Assembly (NCBI RefSeq): GCF_009910705.1
Contig: NZ_JAAAXJ010000013.1
Coordinates: forward strand, 1-64,000
Length of the DNA: 64,000 nucleotides
Origin: Microvirga arsenatis
Lineage (GTDB): Bacteria > Pseudomonadota > Alphaproteobacteria > Rhizobiales > Beijerinckiaceae
Reading direction: 5' to 3'
Part shown: positions 55,442-64,000 of the stretch, piece by piece
Numbering within the stretch: the first letter of the stretch is position 1
Layout: each line of letters starts with the position of its first letter
Notes under the pieces: generated by a model
Databases searched by the model: none
The model's input: only the letters and a program-made list of their open reading frames with translations
Told to the model about the DNA's origin: nothing
Program-made: the position numbers and the translations under genes

Positions 55442-55722
55442 TGTTGCAGGCCCATGACGACGGAGCGCCAGACCATGCTGGATACGATCGTCATTCGGCT
55501 AAATATTCGAACATCTTATCTAACGTTAAGTAAACTTGCTGCGGAGACGAGAATTTTTCTTGCCGCCCGGCTCGAAGGAACTCCAATCTTTCATCCGGCG
55601 GTCCCTGGACGGCCCCTCACCCCCTGGAGCAGCCGAGACGAATCCGGGAAAACGTCATTGCAGAATACCATCGTAAGTTGCAATATGGCCTCGCTGGAAA
55701 ACACGATCCGGGGGCTCCACCC
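55442..55722. other. Intergenic region before the YHYH-type small gene
   Basis: 281 bases upstream of both the chemotaxis gene (minus) and the small secreted gene (plus). It is AT-richer around 55495-55560 and should hold both promoters. No convincing ORF. Confidence 0.5.
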
Positions 55723-55851
55723 ATGAAAGCGCTGCTCACCGTCGTCCTGACGGCTCTTCTTGCCACCTCCGCCCTTGCCCATGGGGGCGGGCTCGACAAG
55801 AACGGCTGCCACACCAACCGCAAGACCGGCGACCGGCACTGCCACCGCTGA
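55723..55851 (+). CDS. Small secreted YHYH-type protein
   Basis: A 42-residue protein: signal peptide MKALLTVVLTALLATSALA, then HGGGLDKNGCHTNRKTGDRH followed by CHR. The GCHTNRKTGD-CH pattern matches the short YHYH/excalibur-like secreted motif found in rhizobia. Two Cys could form a disulfide, and the His-rich frame may bind metal. GGGGG lies upstream of the ATG. Function unknown. Confidence 0.75.
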   Translation: MKALLTVVLTALLATSALAHGGGLDKNGCHTNRKTGDRHCHR

Positions 55852-55951
55852 CCCTTGTCCTAGGGAGCGGACGGAATTCACTGTTACGCTGGAACGCTCA
55901 TGGCGAACTCACGTTGGATCTCCAACCTGACATTCCCTTGAGGAGGTTCGA

Positions 55952-56323
55952 ATGCGTTTCGCGAAAACCGGCCTGATGGCCGCGGCTCTGGTTGTCGGCT
56001 TCGGCACGGCGGCTTCCGCCCAGTCGGTGGAGATCCGCTCCCGCACCGTGGCTCCCGGCCACATGATGCACGATGACGACGAGGTGAGTTCCACCCGCGT
56101 GATCCGCCGTTCCGGCACCGTGGAGCGCCGCATCGTGCGCGAGCCGTCCACCACGGCCACCATCACCACCCGCCGCGGCGCGTCCTATTACGCTCCCGGC
56201 CAGGTGAAGAAGCGCGTGACGGTGCGGTCCGCCCGCGACTACGCCCCCGGCCGCATGATGATGGATGACGACGACACCACGACCACGACCACCGTGCGCC
56301 GCCGGGTGCGCACCCTCGACTAA
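55952..56323 (+). CDS. Secreted protein with repeated APG-MM-DDD motifs
   Basis: A 123-residue exported protein: signal peptide (1-23, ending ASA), then repeated modules. RTVAPGHMMHDDDEVSSTRVIRR and RDYAPGRMMMDDDDTTTTTTVRR are internal repeats, with a third short APGQV unit between. Met/His/Asp clusters suggest copper or other metal binding; Thr/Arg-rich remainder is probably disordered. No family recognised. AGGAGG is upstream and a terminator lies at 56348-56374. Confidence 0.8.
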   Translation: MRFAKTGLMAAALVVGFGTAASAQSVEIRSRTVAPGHMMHDDDEVSSTRVIRRSGTVERRIVREPSTTATITTRRGASYYAPGQVKKRVTVRSARDYAPGRMMMDDDDTTTTTTVRRRVRTLD

Positions 56324-56347
56324 GCACCGACCAAACCCGGACGCGCG

Positions 56348-56374
56348 AGGCAGGGCGAAAGCCCTGCCTTTTTT
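56348..56374 (+). terminator. Rho-independent terminator
   Basis: AGGCAGGGC, loop GAAA, GCCCTGCCT, then a run of six T. It lies 25 bases after the stop of the APG-repeat protein gene. Confidence 0.9.
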
Positions 56375-56415
56375 GTCGGGCCGGCACGCCGCCTCAGCCG
56401 AGGGATAATGTTCTT

Positions 56416-56673
56416 ATTTTGTTCTTGACTTCGGCTGCAAGCTCGGCTATATCGTTGTCTTAGATCTGCTCCTGTCGAGGGGCGCGCTCGCGAGGCGTCG
56501 CAGTGTGGGAGCAGGCACGGTCCCGCCGCAGGGCTCGCACCCCTGTGGTCGCGGGAGGCCGATCCTGGCCTGTTCCAGGTCCGCCTGAAAAGAACCGTGC
56601 GCGAAGAGGCCGTCCGGCTCTTCCATCCACACCACCACCCATCGAGCCGGGCTGCCCCAAGCGCCACCCTCGA
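56416..56673 (+). repeat. Promoter-bearing ~250-bp element, copy 2
   Basis: Direct-orientation partner of 52976-53227. The promoter, the CGAGGGGCGCGCTCGCGAGG block and the CCTGG/CCAGG hairpin are conserved. The gap from 56324 to 56943 otherwise holds no clear gene. Confidence 0.8.
56425..56453 (+). promoter_or_regulatory. Sigma70-like promoter in repeat copy 2
   Basis: TTGACT at 56425-56430, 17-base spacer, TATATC at 56448-56453. Confidence 0.6.
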
Positions 56674-56943
56674 GCAACCCCGACGGCTCGCAGCTCACGC
56701 TGCGGGCCCGAAGGCGCTGGCCTGCCATGCCGCAGAGGAATTTGACAGCATCCGTAACGTTGCCTGCGCTCCCAAAAGGCTATTCCCGCGCCTCAGACCT
56801 ACCAACCATGGTCAAATTTCGATCATCTCCGAATTGGTTGGCTAACATTAACCGATTTTTATTCACGTGAGGCGAGCATCGTCTGACGAATTGATTTAGA
56901 TCAACTGTTTTGATGCCGTCGCAGATCGGCAGCGGAGATTTTC
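56674..56943. other. Leader region of the PAS chemotaxis gene
   Basis: About 270 bases between repeat copy 2 and the chemotaxis gene. It is AT-richer near 56835-56865 and includes TTAA-N7-TTAT at 56848-56862, one base off the CtrA consensus TTAA-N7-TTAA. CtrA often controls motility genes in alphaproteobacteria, so this is worth testing, but the match alone is weak. Confidence 0.35.
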
Positions 56944-58425
56944 ATGATCAACGTTCTCTCCCGGAACCACGCCGATAAGGAGGCCAAGCTTGCTGCTCTC
57001 GACCGGTCGCAGGCCATCATCGAGTTCGACCTCGACGGCGTCATCCTCGATGCCAACCGCAACTTCCTCGACACGGTGGGCTACACGCTGGAGGAGATCC
57101 GCGGAAAGCATCACAGCCTCTTCGTCGATCCCGCCTTCCGCGACAGCGCGGAATATGCCGCGTTCTGGAAGAGCCTGAAGCAGGGCGAGTACCAGGCGGC
57201 GCGCTACAAGCGCTTCGGCAAGGGCAACCGGGAAATCTGGATCGAGGCGAGCTACAATCCGCTCCTGGGGCGGGACGGCAAGCCCTTCAGGATCGTGAAG
57301 TTCGCCACCGACATCACCCGCCAGATGCAGGAGCAGGCGGAGCTGAAGGGCCAGGTGGAGGCGATCCGCAAGTCGCAGGCCGTGATCGCCTTCGACCTCG
57401 ACGGCACCATCCTCGACGCCAACGCCAATTTCCTCGCCGCCGTGGGCTATTCCCTCGACGAGATCCGGGGCCGGCATCACAGCATGTTCGTGGAGCCTGC
57501 CCTGCGGGACAGTGCCGAGTATCGCGAGTTCTGGCGCAGGCTGAAGGCGGGCGAGTATCAGGCGGGCCAGTACAAGCGCGTGGGCAAGGGCGGGCGGGAG
57601 ATCTGGATCGAGGCCAGCTACAACCCGATCCTCGATGCCAGCGGGCGCCCCTACAAGGTCGTCAAGTTCGCCGCCGACGTGACCCAGCAGGCGAACCTGC
57701 TGCTCCACCTGCGCCAGATCATCGACCGGAACTTCAGGGAGATCGACACCGCCCTCGGCGATTCCGACCACGAGGCGCAGGAGGCCAGTGCGGCCGTCAC
57801 CAGCACCTCCAGCAACGTGCAGATGATGGCCTCCGCCGCCGAGGAACTGGCGGCCTCCGTGGCCGAGATCTCGCAGAGCATGACGAATTCCCGCACGGCG
57901 ACGGAAATCGCCTTCACCGAGGCGAAGGGCGCGGGCGCGTTCACCGACAAGCTCTCGGCCGCCGCCACCGCCATGGGCGGCATCGTCGGCCTGATCCAGA
58001 ACATCGCCGGCCAGATCAACCTGCTCGCGCTCAACGCCACCATCGAGGCCGCCCGCGCCGGCGACGCGGGACGGGGCTTCGCGGTCGTCGCCACGGAGGT
58101 CAAGAACCTGGCCTCCCAGGCGGCCCGCGCCACGGAGCAGATCACGACCGAGATCGATGCGGTTCAGACCATCTCGAACGGCGTCGTCGAGGCTCTGGCG
58201 AAGATTCAGGGATCGGTGGAAGCCATGCGCGATCACGTGATCAGCGTCGCCACCGCCGTGGAGCAGCAGAGCGCCGTGACGCAGGAGATGTCGTCCAACA
58301 TGCAGGGCGCGGCCCATTCCGTGGCGCGCATCTCCACCAATATCGGCGCGATCTCCTCGGCGGTCGGCCGCGTGTCTCAGGCGGTGAGCACCACGAAGGA
58401 AGCCGCGATCGTCCTCGCCCGGTGA
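56944..58425 (+). CDS. Soluble PAS-PAS methyl-accepting chemotaxis protein
   Basis: A 493-residue receptor without membrane helices. Two consecutive PAS domains (about 15-125 and 137-247) are near copies: [34 protein letters not shown] then [34 protein letters not shown]. The signalling domain follows, with [34 protein letters not shown]. Such cytoplasmic PAS receptors can sense energy state or oxygen via haem or flavin; the cofactor here is unknown. ATG at 56944 is preceded by GGAG. Confidence 0.94.
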   Translation: MINVLSRNHADKEAKLAALDRSQAIIEFDLDGVILDANRNFLDTVGYTLEEIRGKHHSLFVDPAFRDSAEYAAFWKSLKQGEYQAARYKRFGKGNREIWIEASYNPLLGRDGKPFRIVKFATDITRQMQEQAELKGQVEAIRKSQAVIAFDLDGTILDANANFLAAVGYSLDEIRGRHHSMFVEPALRDSAEYREFWRRLKAGEYQAGQYKRVGKGGREIWIEASYNPILDASGRPYKVVKFAADVTQQANLLLHLRQIIDRNFREIDTALGDSDHEAQEASAAVTSTSSNVQMMASAAEELAASVAEISQSMTNSRTATEIAFTEAKGAGAFTDKLSAAATAMGGIVGLIQNIAGQINLLALNATIEAARAGDAGRGFAVVATEVKNLASQAARATEQITTEIDAVQTISNGVVEALAKIQGSVEAMRDHVISVATAVEQQSAVTQEMSSNMQGAAHSVARISTNIGAISSAVGRVSQAVSTTKEAAIVLAR

Positions 58426-58836
58426 ACGACGGGGCGCCGGTGTCGCGCATGAAAAAGCCCAGGCTCCGGGGCGAACGGGCGGGATGCCTTCGCATCTCCG
58501 CCGCGCCGGCTACGGGCCTGGGCTGATAGGGTCCAGACGGGCACCTGCATCGTCAGGCAGGCGCAGGAGAGGACCGGGCCGGATTACATCCGTCCTGGCG
58601 CGATCCCGACGAGGGCGGCGGTGACGCCCGCCGCTCCCGAAGTCCACATACGATGTCCGCTGGGTCAGCCTGATATGGGGATCGAAACGCCATCCGCAAG
58701 GGGTGCGGAAACGCACGCCCCGAAGCGCCGCTCGCTTGACGCCGACCCCGAGCAGGCGGAGTCTTTTACGCAGCGGCACGCCTATCGTCCGGCCGCCTGT
58801 TTGCGTTCGCCCTGTCACCCTCATCGGGAGGTCGCG
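58426..58836. other. Intergenic region between the chemotaxis and cupin genes
   Basis: 411 bases with no convincing ORF. It includes the 58452-58524 minus-strand hairpin with T tract described separately. Confidence 0.5.
58452..58524 (-). ncRNA. Candidate small RNA or terminator structure on the minus strand
   Basis: On the minus strand, AGCCCAGGC opens and GCCTGGGCT closes a 9-bp stem enclosing about 50 bases with an inner hairpin (GATGCGAAGGCATC), then TTTTT. No minus-strand gene lies nearby to need termination, so an independent short transcript is possible. No promoter is convincing. Confidence 0.25.
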
Positions 58837-59313
58837 ATGCACGCTTTCACGCTTCCAGCCACCCTCTGCGCCACAGCCCTTCTGCTTGCCCCCGGCCCCG
58901 CCGCCGCCCAGCAGCACCAGCACGTCATGGTCAATCAAGGCGAGGTCGCCTGGAAGGACGGCCCTCCGTCCCTGCCCAAGGGGGCGCAGATGTCCGTCCT
59001 CTACGGCGATCCGACGAAGGACGGGGTGTTCGTGATGCGGCTGAAGTTCCCGGCGAACTACCGGATCCCGGCCCATACCCATCCGGTCGACGAGGTGGTC
59101 ACCGTGGTCAGCGGCGCCTTCGCCATCGGCATGGGATCGACCTTCGACCCGGCGAAGATGAAGACCATCGACGCCGGCGGCGTCATCGCCATGGCACCGG
59201 GAACGCAGCACTACGTGCAGACCGAGCGGGAGACGGTGGTGCAGCTCAGCACCCGCGGCCCCTGGTCGATCAACTACCTGAACCCGGCGGACGATCCGCG
59301 CAAGTCGCAATAG
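58837..59313 (+). CDS. Secreted cupin-domain protein
   Basis: A 158-residue exported protein: signal peptide (about 1-23, ending AAAQ) and a cupin barrel with LKFPANYRIPAHTHPVDEVVTVVSGAFAIG and APGTQHYVQTERETVVQLSTRGPW. The His pair in AHTHP and a later His could bind a metal. Activity unknown. ATG at 58837 has GGGAGG upstream. Confidence 0.9.
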   Translation: MHAFTLPATLCATALLLAPGPAAAQQHQHVMVNQGEVAWKDGPPSLPKGAQMSVLYGDPTKDGVFVMRLKFPANYRIPAHTHPVDEVVTVVSGAFAIGMGSTFDPAKMKTIDAGGVIAMAPGTQHYVQTERETVVQLSTRGPWSINYLNPADDPRKSQ

Positions 59314-59455
59314 GCCGGCGGCAATTATCGGGAATTTAACCAAACCGTCGTTCAATCGACGGCAGTGAGAGTGCTGCTGTCGCACGGCATCCTCGGGCTC
59401 CGCCGCGGGCCCCCGGCACGTCGTGCGAAGCGCGGGTTGTTGCGTAGAGTTCCCC

Positions 59456-60547
59456 ATGGCGTACGAGCCTTATCCGTCCTACCGTCGCGCCCGGCCCGCC
59501 AAGCGGCGCAGCCTGCTTCCGACGGCCCTGCTCGTGGCGCTCTCGCTCAGCCCTGCGGCCCTCTTCGTCGATTTCGAGCATCGCAAGGATGCGCCGTCCG
59601 AGGCGTCCGCCGCCAGCGTCGCGGCAGGCCCGGCGCCTGCACCCGAGGCTCCCAAACTTGCCGTAGCCCCCGACCGGGCCCTCATCGATCCGAAGCCTGC
59701 GCTGAATCCGGGCGCCCTCGCCTGGAACGCCCCGCTCCAGCCGGGCTTCCGCTCATCCGTCGCGCCTGAGGCGCCCGTCGCCGCTCAGGAGCCCGCGCCC
59801 GGGCCGGCACCGAGCTTGGCGATGGCCGAGGCCGCCCCGCCGGTGCCTGTCATCGTGCCCCTGCCGGTGCCGCGGCCAGCGGATCTGCAGGCTCCGAAAC
59901 CGCCCGCCCCGACCCAGGCAGCGAGCGCGGCCGCAACGCCTCGCGCTCCGGCGGCACCCGCTGCCGCGCCGGAGGACAACCGCTCCTTCTTCGAAAAGCT
60001 CTTCGGCATTCGCCCCGCGGCTCCGCCGGAGGCGACCCTCAGCTATGCCGCGCTCGACCGGGGCACGGGCAGCATCGCGCCGACCGCCCGCTTCGGCCCC
60101 ATGCCCGAGGCAGCGGGCGCCGGAACCGCCGTCTACGACATCGTTGCGCAGACGCTCACCCTGCCGAACGGCGAAAGGCTCGAGGCGCATTCCGGGCTCG
60201 GCCCGATGATGGACGACCCGCGCTACGTGAACGTGCGGATGAAGGGCGCAACCCCGCCGGGGACCTACATCGTCACCGAGCGGGAGGCGCTCTTCCACGG
60301 CGTCCGGGCGCTGCGCCTCACGCCGGTGGGCGGCAGCGCGGCCATCTACGGCCGCGACGGCATCCTGGCCCATCCCTATCTGCTCGGACCGCGGGGGGAT
60401 TCGAACGGCTGCGTGTCGCTGAAGAACTACGACAGGCTCCTCCAGGCCTATCTCCGGGGCGAGGTGAAGCGCCTCGTCGTCACGGCCGGCCGCGGGCAGG
60501 ATCTCGTGCCCCGCCTCGCCAGCCGGCGCGCCGTCAAGAACTCGTGA
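59456..60547 (+). CDS. DUF2778/Tlde1-domain protein (L,D-transpeptidase-like)
   Basis: A 363-residue protein. One membrane helix or signal anchor (about 28-46, LLPTALLVALSLSPAALF) is followed by a 150-residue Pro/Ala-rich linker and a C-terminal domain with ERLEAHSGLGPMMDDPRYVN, HGVRALRLTPV and DSNGCVSLKNYDRLLQAYLRGEV. HSGLG and GDSNGCVS match the DUF2778/Tlde1 catalytic pattern (His, Ser-x-Gly-Cys-type), which in secretion-system effectors cuts or exchanges peptidoglycan peptides. Here a housekeeping envelope role is equally possible. Start at 59456. Confidence 0.82.
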   Translation: MAYEPYPSYRRARPAKRRSLLPTALLVALSLSPAALFVDFEHRKDAPSEASAASVAAGPAPAPEAPKLAVAPDRALIDPKPALNPGALAWNAPLQPGFRSSVAPEAPVAAQEPAPGPAPSLAMAEAAPPVPVIVPLPVPRPADLQAPKPPAPTQAASAAATPRAPAAPAAAPEDNRSFFEKLFGIRPAAPPEATLSYAALDRGTGSIAPTARFGPMPEAAGAGTAVYDIVAQTLTLPNGERLEAHSGLGPMMDDPRYVNVRMKGATPPGTYIVTEREALFHGVRALRLTPVGGSAAIYGRDGILAHPYLLGPRGDSNGCVSLKNYDRLLQAYLRGEVKRLVVTAGRGQDLVPRLASRRAVKNS

Positions 60548-60636
60548 GGAGCCCCCTTTCGGGTGATCCGAAACCCCTGGCTTTAGGCTGCCGAGCGCCT
60601 ACTTCATGATCGACCCCGGAGCGCAGGAGGAGCGGC

Positions 60637-61752
60637 ATGAGGAAGGCAGCAGGATGCGGGACGAAGCAGGCCAGGCGGCCGTTCCTGTGCGCCGGCCTGA
60701 CCGCTGCGCTTCTTCTCGCCCCGTTCGCCGCTCGGGCCCAGGGTGTGGGATATCTCGTGCCGGCGCCAGCCCGGGACAACGTGCAGGCCAAGCCCAAATA
60801 CGACTGCGACACTCCGGACGCGCCCGTCGTCACCCTCGATACGCAGAGCAAGTACAAGCAGGACGACGCACAGAAGGCCGCTCTCGATGAGGAGGCGGAA
60901 GAAGCCTATACCGAGGCGGTTGAGCCCCTGCGCATCTATGGGCGCAACCTCGTGAAGATCACGAACGCCTATGTGAAATCGGGCCCGAAGAACACGGCCG
61001 CAGCCGCCTGCGCGCTCACCTGGCTCGACGCCTGGGCCTCGGCCAAGGCCATGACCGATCTGCGCTCGAAGCAGGCCCATTTCAACCTGGGCCAGGCGCT
61101 CGGCGGCTTCGCGCTGGCCTACCTGCAGATCCGCCATGCTCCGGGTCTCCCCGAGGAGCAGAAGAAGCGGGTGGAGGGATGGCTCAGGACGCTCGGGCAA
61201 CAGGTCGTCGCTTCCATGAGCGACAACAAGAACGTCTCGGGCCGCAACAATCACCGCTACTGGGCAGGGCTTGCCGCCGCGGCCGCAGGCGTCGCCACCG
61301 GCGACAAGCGGTTGACGGAGTGGGGCATCGACAGCGCCCGCATCGGGCTGTCGCAGGTCACGCCCGAGGGCACCCTGCCTCTCGAGATCAAGCGCGGCAA
61401 GCGGGCCCGGGACTATCACATCTACGCCGCCGAGCCCCTCGTCGCCACCGCCGAACTGGCCCGCAGCCAGGGCGTCAATCTCTATGCCGAGCACGGAGGG
61501 GCGCTCGATCGGCTCGTGAAGCGGGTGATCGGCTCCCTCGACGATCCCTCGTTCTTCGAGAAGGCCACGGGAGCGAAGCAGGAGCCCTATCCCAACGACG
61601 GCACCGTGCCGCCCTCGCGCATCGCTTGGCTCGAAATCTACCAGAGCCGCCATCCCTCCCCTGAGGTCGAGGCGGCGCTCGCCTCCAAGCGCCCCGTCTC
61701 CTCGAGCGCCATCGGCGGGAACATGACGCTCCTGTTCCAGGGCGGGGAGTGA
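60637..61752 (+). CDS. PL5-like alginate lyase family protein
   Basis: A 371-residue exported protein: signal peptide (about 1-35, ending ARAQ) and an alpha-barrel domain with SGRNNHRYWAGLAAAAAGVATGDKRLTEWGIDSARIGL and LPLEIKRGKRARDYHIYAAEPLV. The NNHRYW motif corresponds to the catalytic Asn-His of PL5 mannuronate-specific alginate lyases, and RGKRARDYH supplies the Arg and Tyr. It probably acts on polymannuronate in the periplasm, though no alginate biosynthesis genes are seen here. AGGAGG precedes ATG 60637. Confidence 0.85.
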   Translation: MRKAAGCGTKQARRPFLCAGLTAALLLAPFAARAQGVGYLVPAPARDNVQAKPKYDCDTPDAPVVTLDTQSKYKQDDAQKAALDEEAEEAYTEAVEPLRIYGRNLVKITNAYVKSGPKNTAAAACALTWLDAWASAKAMTDLRSKQAHFNLGQALGGFALAYLQIRHAPGLPEEQKKRVEGWLRTLGQQVVASMSDNKNVSGRNNHRYWAGLAAAAAGVATGDKRLTEWGIDSARIGLSQVTPEGTLPLEIKRGKRARDYHIYAAEPLVATAELARSQGVNLYAEHGGALDRLVKRVIGSLDDPSFFEKATGAKQEPYPNDGTVPPSRIAWLEIYQSRHPSPEVEAALASKRPVSSSAIGGNMTLLFQGGE

Positions 61753-61760
61753 TCGAGCTC

Positions 61761-62156
61761 TCAGGGCCGCTTGGCCTTCACGACCGCCTCGGCCTGAAGC
61801 TCCTGAAGAACCTCCGCATTCGGGCAGTACTCGCTGTAGTAAGCCGATGCCGTTCCCCGTTCGAGGTCTTCGCGGCAGCGGGCGCCGGCCTCGCATCCCG
61901 AGCAGGTCAGGCTCATGTCGCGCATGAGCGCGGCGTGGATCTGCCGGACCTGGTCGGGCTTCAGGGTCAGCGCCTCCATCAGGCGCGGCAGCTCCGCGGC
62001 GGCATTGGGGCCGCGGGCCGCCAGCACCGGCAGGATCTGCACGGGAACGCCGACGTCGCGGGCCAGCGCCTCTCTCTGCTCCCGATCGAGGGAGTCGAAC
62101 TCGCGGGCCTGAGCCCAGCTTTCCTGCCAGTGTCGGAGCGTCTCTCCCAAACGCAT
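61761..62156 (-). CDS. DUF6455-like cysteine-rich protein
   Basis: A 131-residue protein. LRHWQESWAQAREFDSLDREQREALARDVGVPVQIL and MRDMSLTCSGCEAGARCREDLERGTASAYYSEYCPNAEVLQELQ match the DUF6455 pattern, with four cysteines (C-x2-C-x5-C then CPNA). Likely a small metal or redox protein; role unknown. ATG at 62156 is chosen because GGAGG lies 6 bases upstream; a near upstream ATG (62168) is possible. Confidence 0.85.
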   Translation of the reverse strand: MRLGETLRHWQESWAQAREFDSLDREQREALARDVGVPVQILPVLAARGPNAAAELPRLMEALTLKPDQVRQIHAALMRDMSLTCSGCEAGARCREDLERGTASAYYSEYCPNAEVLQELQAEAVVKAKRP

Positions 62157-62354
62157 GGTCGCCTCCATGATGTCACGCCAGAATAGGCCCTGACGCGACC
62201 CGCGCTTTGATCCAGCGCAAACCGGGCCGATCCCTTCGGCGGACGGCGATGCGGCCAAGGCCCGGCGGGGCAGGATGGCCTTGAGGTAGATGTTACTATA
62301 GAACATAATCGCTCGACGGAGCGACCACCCATTCAGACAGGCACCGGCCCGACC

Positions 62355-63824
62355 ATGAACCCCGCATTGTACGCTGCAACCGGCACCGGGAACGACGACA
62401 TCAGCAGGACCGCCCCGCAGCTGGCCGGCGCCACTCTCGACGGCGGCGGCGGGACCGACACCCTGCGCCTGACGGGCGGTGGCTTCTTCTACCTGACACC
62501 CTTGCCCAACGGCGGAGACGGGGGCGCCGCCGCGGCCCAATTCACCGGCTTCGAGATCCTTCTGGGCGGGAACGATGTCAGTGACCGCTTCTATCTCGCC
62601 GGGTCCCAGCTCGCGGGTCTGCAGCGGATCGACGGCGGCGTGGGGGACCCGAACTACCTGCTCCTCAGTGGCACCCAGATCGACGCCAGCGGAATCGTCA
62701 TCGAGAACTTCGCCGAGATCGAGCTCTCCTCCAACGGCGTGACGTTCACCGCCGACAATCTTGCCGTCGCGCAAAAGGTCACCGCGCGCCTCGTGAAGAA
62801 CGATCATCTGGTGGTTGCCGGCGTGGATCTCTCGCCGGACGAGTTGCGATTGCTGCATCGGAACGGGTTCGACCGCGTCACCTACGGCAACGGCCAGGTC
62901 AGCATCGACCAGGCGCCGACCATTGCCGGCATTCCCGCCGGGCCGCGGGAGATCCGCAACGGGCAGCCGGTGGCCCTCGATCCGTCCGGAGCGATCCAGC
63001 TGTCCGACGATTTCGGATCGGTCCGGGAGGTTCGGCTCGAGAGCAGCGGCACATCCCCGCCGGGCACGTTCGAGTTCGTCCAGACGGCGAGGGTCAGCAT
63101 CTCCGGGGGCTATCTCTCGGCCATCATGGTCGATGGGGAATATATCGGGCAGGCGGAGTTCAGGGGAGCTGGGCTCATCCTTCGCTTCGACGGCACGGGG
63201 GCGCCGGATGCGATGCAGGCCGTCCTCCAGGCAGTCATCTACAAGCCCGCCGGCACGGGCTCGCCCACCAGTCTCGATCGCATCACGATCACGGCCACGG
63301 ATGAAGGCGAGAGGTCGACGAGCCGGAACATCGACTTCTATCGCGTGTACGATTCTGGCGGCGTCGGGACGGTCGGAGGGCCGGTGGCCGACACCCTGAT
63401 CGGCAGCTCCGGCCGCGACACGCTGCAAGGCGGCGACGGCGACGACCGCCTCTACGGCAAGGGCGATCGCGACGTGCTTGTGGGCGGAACCGGCAAGGAC
63501 ACGTTCGTCTTCGACACCAAGCCGGGCAAGAGCAACGTGGATGCCATCGCCGATTTCGTCCGCAAGGAGGACGCCATCTGGCTGGACAACAAGGTGTTCG
63601 CGAAGCTGGGCAAGAAGGGCTCGGAGGCGAACCCGGCCCTGCTCAAGAAATCGTACTTCGCCTCCGAGAAGGCCAAGGACAAGGACGACTACATCATCTA
63701 CAGCAAGAAGAAGGGCGTGCTCTCCTACGACGCCGACGGCTCGGGATCCAAGTACAAAGCCGTCGAGTTCGCCACCGTGAAGAAGGGCCTCGCCCTCGCC
63801 TATGGCGATTTCTTCGTGATCTGA
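62355..63824 (+). CDS. RTX calcium-binding secreted protein
   Basis: A 489-residue protein that starts ALYAATGTGNDDISRTAP and contains beta-strand modules, then RTX nonapeptides SGRDTLQGGDGDDRLYGKGDRDVLVGGTGKDTFVFDT (about residues 350-390), a lysine-rich region, and the tail LAYGDFFVI. The hydrophobic end resembles GYDFFVV of the 466-residue RTX protease, suggesting a shared type I secretion signal. No protease motif is seen. A cadherin-like or adhesin function is possible but unproven. Confidence 0.82.
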   Translation: MNPALYAATGTGNDDISRTAPQLAGATLDGGGGTDTLRLTGGGFFYLTPLPNGGDGGAAAAQFTGFEILLGGNDVSDRFYLAGSQLAGLQRIDGGVGDPNYLLLSGTQIDASGIVIENFAEIELSSNGVTFTADNLAVAQKVTARLVKNDHLVVAGVDLSPDELRLLHRNGFDRVTYGNGQVSIDQAPTIAGIPAGPREIRNGQPVALDPSGAIQLSDDFGSVREVRLESSGTSPPGTFEFVQTARVSISGGYLSAIMVDGEYIGQAEFRGAGLILRFDGTGAPDAMQAVLQAVIYKPAGTGSPTSLDRITITATDEGERSTSRNIDFYRVYDSGGVGTVGGPVADTLIGSSGRDTLQGGDGDDRLYGKGDRDVLVGGTGKDTFVFDTKPGKSNVDAIADFVRKEDAIWLDNKVFAKLGKKGSEANPALLKKSYFASEKAKDKDDYIIYSKKKGVLSYDADGSGSKYKAVEFATVKKGLALAYGDFFVI

Positions 63825-64000
63825 GGATCTGTGCGGCAGTTCGACGGAGGCACCGACAGGCACGTCACGCGTTGAGGCAATGGTTCGAAACGGCGCGGGA
63901 CGGCGATGACGGGAGAACGGGGCGGCCATTTGCGGAACGGAACCCTTTTGGAGCCGCCGGACGGGGCACCCTTCCCCTTTCAGGTGCGTCTTGGTTCCGG
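63825..64000. other. Right-edge intergenic DNA
   Basis: 175 bases after the RTX stop. Nothing recognisable; any gene would begin beyond the window. Confidence 0.5.

Noticed and set aside
59345..59362. Small CCGTCG/CGACGG hairpin after the cupin gene
   Set aside because: A six-base stem with no T tract is too weak to call a terminator.
61761..63929. 722-codon minus-strand open frame
   Set aside because: Only the last 131 codons (61761-62156) match a family; the upstream part mirrors the plus-strand RTX gene.

Overview
The window is GC-rich chromosomal DNA that looks like a Hyphomicrobiales (Rhizobiales) alphaproteobacterium. Gene content resembles the Methylobacteriaceae/Microvirga group, but that placement is an inference from family memory and was not searched. 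Evidence includes a rhizobial-type Omp25/31-like porin start, a SUF operon with an Irr-type palindrome upstream, an NDUFA12-like complex I subunit, RNase E with a long acidic insert, and abundant short GC palindromes between genes. No rRNA, tRNA or CRISPR array was seen.

Layout. 0-8 kb: a partial porin, an alpha/beta hydrolase, a DEAD-box helicase, TfoX-like and HesB/IscA-like genes, a YbaL-type cation/proton antiporter, an FAD monooxygenase and a frameshifted SDR gene. 7.9-14.6 kb: a minus-strand Fe-S assembly operon in the order cysteine desulfurase, sufB, sufC, sufD, sufS, sufT, with an Irr/ICE-like palindrome at 14700-14714. 14.8-25.4 kb: a hydrolase, tyrS, a YhdP/AsmA-like giant, a Bcp-type peroxiredoxin and two RTX metalloproteases of the serralysin type. 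25.4-31.3 kb: a hydrolase, prfB with an intact programmed +1 frameshift, a class A penicillin-binding protein and an AMIN/amidase_3 amidase. 31.8-41.7 kb: rne behind a ~600-bp leader, an aminotransferase, a DsbA-like protein, aroQ-accB-accC, a methyltransferase, aat and a DUF2155 protein. 42-49 kb: DUF1428 and VOC genes, a beta-helix protein, a small zinc-ribbon-like protein, an NDUFA12-like protein and an adenosylcobalamin-dependent ribonucleotide reductase whose promoter carries tandem NrdR-like boxes.

49.0-52.08 kb is a foreign-looking, AT-richer insert. It holds one 951-residue protein: an N-terminal region with a HEPN-type Rx4H motif, a STAND/NB-ARC NTPase, TPR-like helices and two C-terminal cold-shock domains. 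The architecture suggests a single-protein, RNA-sensing abortive-infection or defence system and is the best candidate here for something undescribed.

52-64 kb is accessory and surface related: two methyl-accepting chemotaxis proteins, small secreted proteins, a cupin, a DUF2778/Tlde1-like protein, a PL5 alginate-lyase-like protein, a DUF6455-like protein and a third RTX protein. A ~250-bp element with a strong sigma70-like promoter occurs twice (52.98 and 56.42 kb) in direct orientation around the first chemotaxis gene.

Three RTX proteins end in similar hydrophobic tails expected for type I secretion, but no type I exporter is present in the window. Starts were moved from the longest possible ORF where a Shine-Dalgarno sequence or family alignment favoured an internal ATG/GTG.
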